A stretch of 64,000 nucleotides of DNA from Ophiodon elongatus (taxonomy: Eukaryota > Chordata > Actinopteri > Perciformes > Hexagrammidae): contig JACSYO010001972.1 of the NCBI GenBank assembly GCA_016806645.1, positions 1,514,001 through 1,578,000 of the forward strand. The letters are read 5' to 3'. A model generated the notes under the pieces. The model searched no databases. It was given only the letters and a program-made list of their open reading frames with translations, and had not been told where the DNA came from. Of this stretch, positions 53,901 through 59,900 are shown one piece after another (positions within the stretch are counted from its first letter, which is position 1; the number at the start of each line of letters is the position of its first letter). The position numbers and the translations under genes were made by a program.

Positions 53901-56900
53901 AATTTTTCGCGCGACCAGATTACATACAAAGTCAATGCACAGACGCGAAATGGTTGCGAAAAAGCGAATTTTCGCCGGGCGGCAGATCGCCCGCCGCGAA
54001 ATCGCGCGAACCACGCGGCGCGAACCACGCGGCGCGAACCACGCGGCGCGAACCACGCGACGCGAACCACGCGGCGCGAACTCGGCGAATGACGCGACGC
54101 GAATAATTCGCTTATTCGCGCGAGTTGAAATTTTTCAACTCTGGCGAAAAATTCGCGTGACGCTGAGTTGCGAACGCCAATCAGCGTTGAGAAGCTCCGC
54201 CCGTCATCACCGCCGTCCTGCCGTTGCTGATCAGAAACTATGGAGGAGAAGTCGATAGTCTGGAAGAGGAAGTCCTCCAGACGCAGCTCCTGGAGAAGCT
54301 GTGTGCGGCTACGTATGATGATGAACCCAGACATGAGGGCATTTGATGTTCCAACGTTTGTGGGACTTCCACAACATGTACAAAGCAGAACTAGTGGTTA
54401 TTTCTTCCACGGTGGATAGCGGAAAGGAACTATTTCCACGGAGATAAGCCACGCCCCCTCTCCGGCGGCACATCAAGTGCGAAAAAGCGAAATAACCAGA
54501 AATAGTGCGGCGTTGCGAATATTCGCAACGCTTTTGGTGTGAACACACCACGCGAATGACGCAACGCGAAAATTCGGGCTGCGTTTGGTGTGAACGCACC
54601 TTTAGGCGATAATGTTTGTCCCCCAATGTTGTCACATAGGCTCCTACAAAGAGGACAAGTCAAGTCAAATCTGGCTTGATGAAAATGATTCTCTCCGCTT
54701 CATGACATTCATCTGGTGTTGATTCGCTTCATATTTGTGTTTGTGTGTACCTTTTTTGCGCTTTGAAGCTGCTCTTTCAGCGTGCATCCTGCCGTCACCC
54801 ACATTTCCCTCTTGAGGATCAGACAGACGGACGTGACTTGAGAGTAATGGCTTGGTGTTTGTTTTGCTTGCAGGAGCATTAAGATGCAAACAGTATTAGA
54901 TTGAAGTCATTGAAGTCATTGAATGCACCGCGGCGGTCGGTGAATGCTGTTTTGTACCTTGTTGTTGCCATTCGCAGAGCAGCTGAGCTGTGTTCCCCAC
55001 TGTAACGCTGTTGTTGCTTAAAGACCTGGATGCAGGGTGAAAGCTCTGTTTCAAAGACACCCACCCTCTCCGCGGCCTTATTTATGAGGGACTTGGGTTG
55101 GCAGGCAGGCACCGCGAACCTGCTTTGGCGAAGCAGGTGTAGAATAATAGCCGAGCGCCGCACCCATACATCAAGTCAGCTTTTAGTGCTAAAGAGCATC
55201 CAAGCTTTCCACGTCCATCACCCCTCCCCTCATCCCCCTCATCCCCCTCATCCCCCTCATCCCCCTCCTCCTCCTCCTCCGTTTCTTCCACCACCGCCAC
55301 CGCCACCGCTCCCAGACTTCATTATCTGCTGCTGTGAGTTGCACTGGGCAGCCGAGATCAAAGCCACAAGGGGTTAAGTCATCACTAGGCACACCGGCCG
55401 CTGCTTTTAATGCCGCCGACTTCAGTAAGAATCGTTTACAGGTCACTTTTGATATGGCCGAGACGGAGTCTTGCAGAGGTCAAGGACGTCCCCCCACAGA
55501 TGTGCCAGTTCTCTGGAAATTAATTATACATCAAAGGCTGTCTTTTTCCCTGTTGCCCGTATTACCACATATATCGCTTACACTACTTAGCCAGAAAGCT
55601 GCTTCTGCTATCAGAGTTACTGTAGAAGGGAATCCGGCTGTATTTGTGAGGGGATTTCTTCTTCATCTCATCAACAATACTTATTTTTAACATTTATCAA
55701 GCCATGGAACCACTGAGACTTCAAAGCCAACTTTTGTCTTTGCGTGTGTGTGTGTGTGGCCATTCCTGGCCGCATGACTCAAATAAGTAGGAAGGCAACA
55801 TTTCGCCTCCACCACTGGGTCCATACAATCTACATTTACAGTCATCGGTTGTAAATAAAAATAAAAAAAACTGCTGACTAACAGGGCCGCACGGTGAATG
55901 TTATGATAGTGTGTTTATTGTCTTAAATCCAAAAGGCAGAAACAAGAAAAGAACAAATTGTATTTTCATTTCGTCCTCCTGTGAAGGGGCACTGCGCTGA
56001 GGTTTGCGATAGCTGAATGCTAATTGCTGCAGCTACTGAAAGTCAACCTCCCAGAGCCGCCGCCTCCCCTCCTGTCCTGGCGGTGGGGCGGATGAAACAA
56101 AAAATATGAGCAGTTTTCATCCACTTTGGATTCAAGCCAATAAACAAAACTATCAAAAGGTGCAAGTGGTATAACAAGACGGGAAGGCCCGTGGCTAGCT
56201 GGTTAGCGTGCTCATATCAGTATCTCTGCAACACATTTTCCATGTTTCCCTCTTTTTTCCCTCTGCCTCCTCAGGAGTTCTCGTTCCCTCAAGTGTGGTG
56301 CAGCAACCAGCAGCCCCTGCACTGTGCCTTCTCTCTGGAGAGATACAGCCCTGCCACCGCCCAGCTCTCCTGCAAAATCAGCGTGCGCCAGGTCAAAGGC
56401 CACGAGCAGATTCTGCAGGTCTACACGGCCGTGGCCGAGGTGAGGCTCTGGAGCTGCGGGGGGGCGGGAGGGACGTTTCGCTTTCTCGCTCAACCTTTAT
56501 ATAACCTTCCTGGAGTGTGTCCACTGACAAGCAGGGGCCAGCTCTCCTGAGCTTGCATTGTGTATTAATAGAGCAAGGAGGACACTCTTACTTTCTCCCT
56601 CTTCCTTCACAGATTTATGCTAAACACAGACAACAGAGATGCAGCTGTTCACCACGTTTATTTCACCGCACATATTTTTTTAACCTTTATTCGTCTAGGG
56701 AGCTCCAGGCACACAGCCCGCATCGCATTCACATGCATTAACACCTGGGAGCCAACGGTCTCCCATCAGCCGCTGAGCAGCTCCACTGGAGCAGCTAGGA
56801 GGTAGAAATCCTCACTCAAGAGCACCTTGACAGCAGTTGTTAAGCCAGAAGAGAGTGTCACACATCGATTTTACCCAACTGCTTTTTTCACAAGCAGTCG

Positions 56901-59900
56901 CAAACGTGCTTGTCACACCTCAAGGCCGCCAAAAACGCATGGATACTGCAGTCAGACGCAGGTGAAATATTATTTGTAATTACTTTTTACGTTTTTTTTA
57001 ATCCGACCCTCGTGATTAGTTTGGGTTTGACGGATAGGAGGAAGAAATAAAAGCGTTTATAGGAGCTGTGAGTAGAATACAAATCATCACCACACACACA
57101 CACACAAACAGTAAACACACGTGACATGTGTTTTACATTGTGGGTCGCCAAGTTGGATCAATACCATTTTCATGCAGAGCACCAACACAGTGGTTTTAGA
57201 GGCGCTTCACACCAACACGAGCCATTACGTTTCCATCACAGCACACATTGTAGCCGGATTCCCAGAAAATTGGCAAATGAAAATGAAAATTGTCACTGAT
57301 TAATGATGGTTACCATTATGTAAACAGTAGGAGTTGGTTCATCGGGATTTGGCTGTCATTAAGAAGCGTTGAGGGATGTTACGTTCCACAGAGACCTGAT
57401 GCTTTCTCAATACACTTTTCACTTTGACATCGCAGCCAAGCACAAGATGTTTTTGCGTTGTGTTAGTCATGTGCACAGGGTATGGTCACTCAGCCCTGAC
57501 AAAGAGGATGTTTTATTTTACTGGCAGACAGTGAAGAAATCCCCAGCTGAGTTCTTGTGTTTCGTGTTTCGGTTCCATCTCCGGCCGGCTGTTCAACTGT
57601 GGCCAGGGTTTCTTTGTCTGCCAGTGAAATAAGAATTAAAAGGAACATCAGGAGGTGACGTATATGCTTGAGCCATCGAGTCTGTGTGCTGAAACCTGCT
57701 GGTGGTGAAGTTGGATGTGCGGTGGGATATCTGCTGGACTGTGCGGCATAACAGGAAGAGGGCACTCGAGAGTCAATGATAGAATGTTGAAGAGCCAGAT
57801 GGAAGTCACTGCCGGCATAAACACATGAGGCAATGTGAAAAAGTAAAGTAATACTCCACCCTAGGTCCTGAGCACCAAACACTTAATCACCTGTAGGCTT
57901 GAAAGGTGGCCTTAAAGGGACAATTCAGGATAACCACCGCTTCACCCAGCTTTGTCTTAAATAAGGTGCCTTAAAGGAACAGAAAGCAAAAATGTATTTC
58001 CTCCAAAAATCTTTTTATTTTACTTGTACTGCTATTTATCAATCTATATTGTTTTGGTGTGAGTTGCCAAGTGTTGGATATATCGGCTGGAGGGAATATA
58101 ATGGAACTAGATGCACACTTCCTTCTGCATGGTGATATGGTAGGCGGGTTTAGTTTGGTAGAAAGAAAATAGTTCCTCCATGAAACTGCTCAGAACAAGG
58201 TCTGTGGATTATTTTGAGTAACAGGGTCATGATTTCTGGAAAGAGACATTGCTGTGAGTTTTTCAAATGTATAATCTTGGTGCTTTGAGCACCACAAGCA
58301 GGGGGTCGTCTAGTTCCATTATATTGGAGAGGTAGACATCTCTATGGCCGATATCTCCAAGATTCAGTAACTAACTCATACAAAAGCAATCTGGATTGAT
58401 AAATAGTACTCCAGTTAAGAGAAAAAATATATGTATTATTGATTTTGGGCTTGAATTGTCCCTTTAAAGGTTGTAGTTTTCTCCCTTGTATAAGTAGAAA
58501 CAAAGATGTATTCAGCATGGATTCTTATTGATCACGGTACAGTAGAGATATTTACAATGTGGTTAAATACTGGGATGGGTGCGTTTGAAGTTGTGTTGAG
58601 TATAGTGGAAGTAACCGTTTGATATTTCTGGGATCCAATCAGTGAAAAATAACAGAAATTCAGGGAAACAAACAAGCTGGCTAGCCAATGTGTGAGCTGG
58701 GTTAGAGTGCTCCTGACCCAAGGAATAAGGTCCGATGTGTGCAAATCCATTTTTAACTGGTCTGAATTCAAACTGACCACAGCCTCTCGTGACCCAAAGG
58801 AACCAACTCCAAACATTTAAAGCCACATTGGAAGTCCACAAAGTTAAGTGATTGATTATCAAAAGATAATCGTATCTGTCAACACTTTTAAATGTTACCT
58901 GTCTGAATTGTAAACCCAGTAAACCCCATCCATGTGGCTCTCCAAGCTGGTTACAACAAGCACGAAGCCTCATTTGCAAAACTCCTATCTGACCCCGGTC
59001 TAATTTGAGCCTGTTTCTGTTCTGTTCTGTTTCCTCCAGACTGAAAAAGAGTCCGTTCCATTTTTTATGCAGACAGACTGCAGCATCACGTCCCAGACGG
59101 GGCCCAAGGCCTTCAAAATCCCCTCGTCCATCCGCCAGAGGATCTGTGCCACCTTCGACACTGCCAACGCCAAGGGCAAGGACTGGCAACTCTTAGCCCA
59201 GAAGCTCCACTTAGATCGGTGAGCGTGTGATGTGCATCCTCTCTGAGATGGCACGATGTCTGGATCCTTTTTCTCCGTTATGGCCCCGCCGCCAACACGC
59301 ACCGACGAGTATGATCATTTGCTGCGAGCGCTGTTAACCTCATAATTGTGGCTTTACATGGAGCTACTTTTTGTACTTCACGTTCATGACTGGTAATTAA
59401 TTCTACAGCACATAGTGATTGTGTAATTGGTTGAATGCGTACAGTATGGGCATTATGGTTTTGTTGCTGGGCCGTATAACACTATATCCTTCAAAGGAAT
59501 AATGTGTTTAATCAGCCGCATCTTCAGCATTTCTGTCAAGGTCTGTCGAACATATATTGTTCATCAATTGTTTGTCCTTTTTATCAAATTAGAATATGCA
59601 ATAATGATGAGAAGCTAATATTTACTCAATCCAGTTGTTGTGTTTGCTTGGTCTGATCCTGTGGCAGCTATAATCTCCTGTTAAGTGCATGATTCATGAA
59701 ACGCTGGTATCTAAGAGTCCTTCGGGATTCCAAATTATCCAGATAAGCTTTCCTCTCCAAGTTGGGCGGCTTTGAACTGAGCCTGATGTGACCAATGGCT
59801 GCAGCCTTTCATGTTGCTTGTTGTTTTCCCCCTTGCATAGCATCAAGGAGCGGCAGTGAAACACTGCCCCCAACTGGATACAGCGCCACATGATACATGG

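Larger units (their letters stand above)
51738..56274. other. unc5d: Intron between UPA exons 2 and 3
   Basis: 4,537 bp. Contents: a repeat fragment near 52400-52430 that matches the inverse of 60710-60740, an inverted-repeat element (53871-54604), a 9-bp tandem repeat (55227-55280) and a relative of the 29621 element (55757-56235) ending close to the acceptor. Confidence 0.7.
56440..59039. other. unc5d: Intron before the death-domain exon
   Basis: 2,600 bp. Contents: a short (CA)n tract near 57092-57106, a small inverted repeat (arms about 57511-57529 and 57615-57633) and a foldback element (57912-58466). No coding sequence. Confidence 0.7.

Noticed and set aside
53859..54334. Arginine/alanine-rich open frames of up to 150 codons on both strands
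   Set aside because: They are translations of the 14-bp array and CpG-rich ends of the transposable element.
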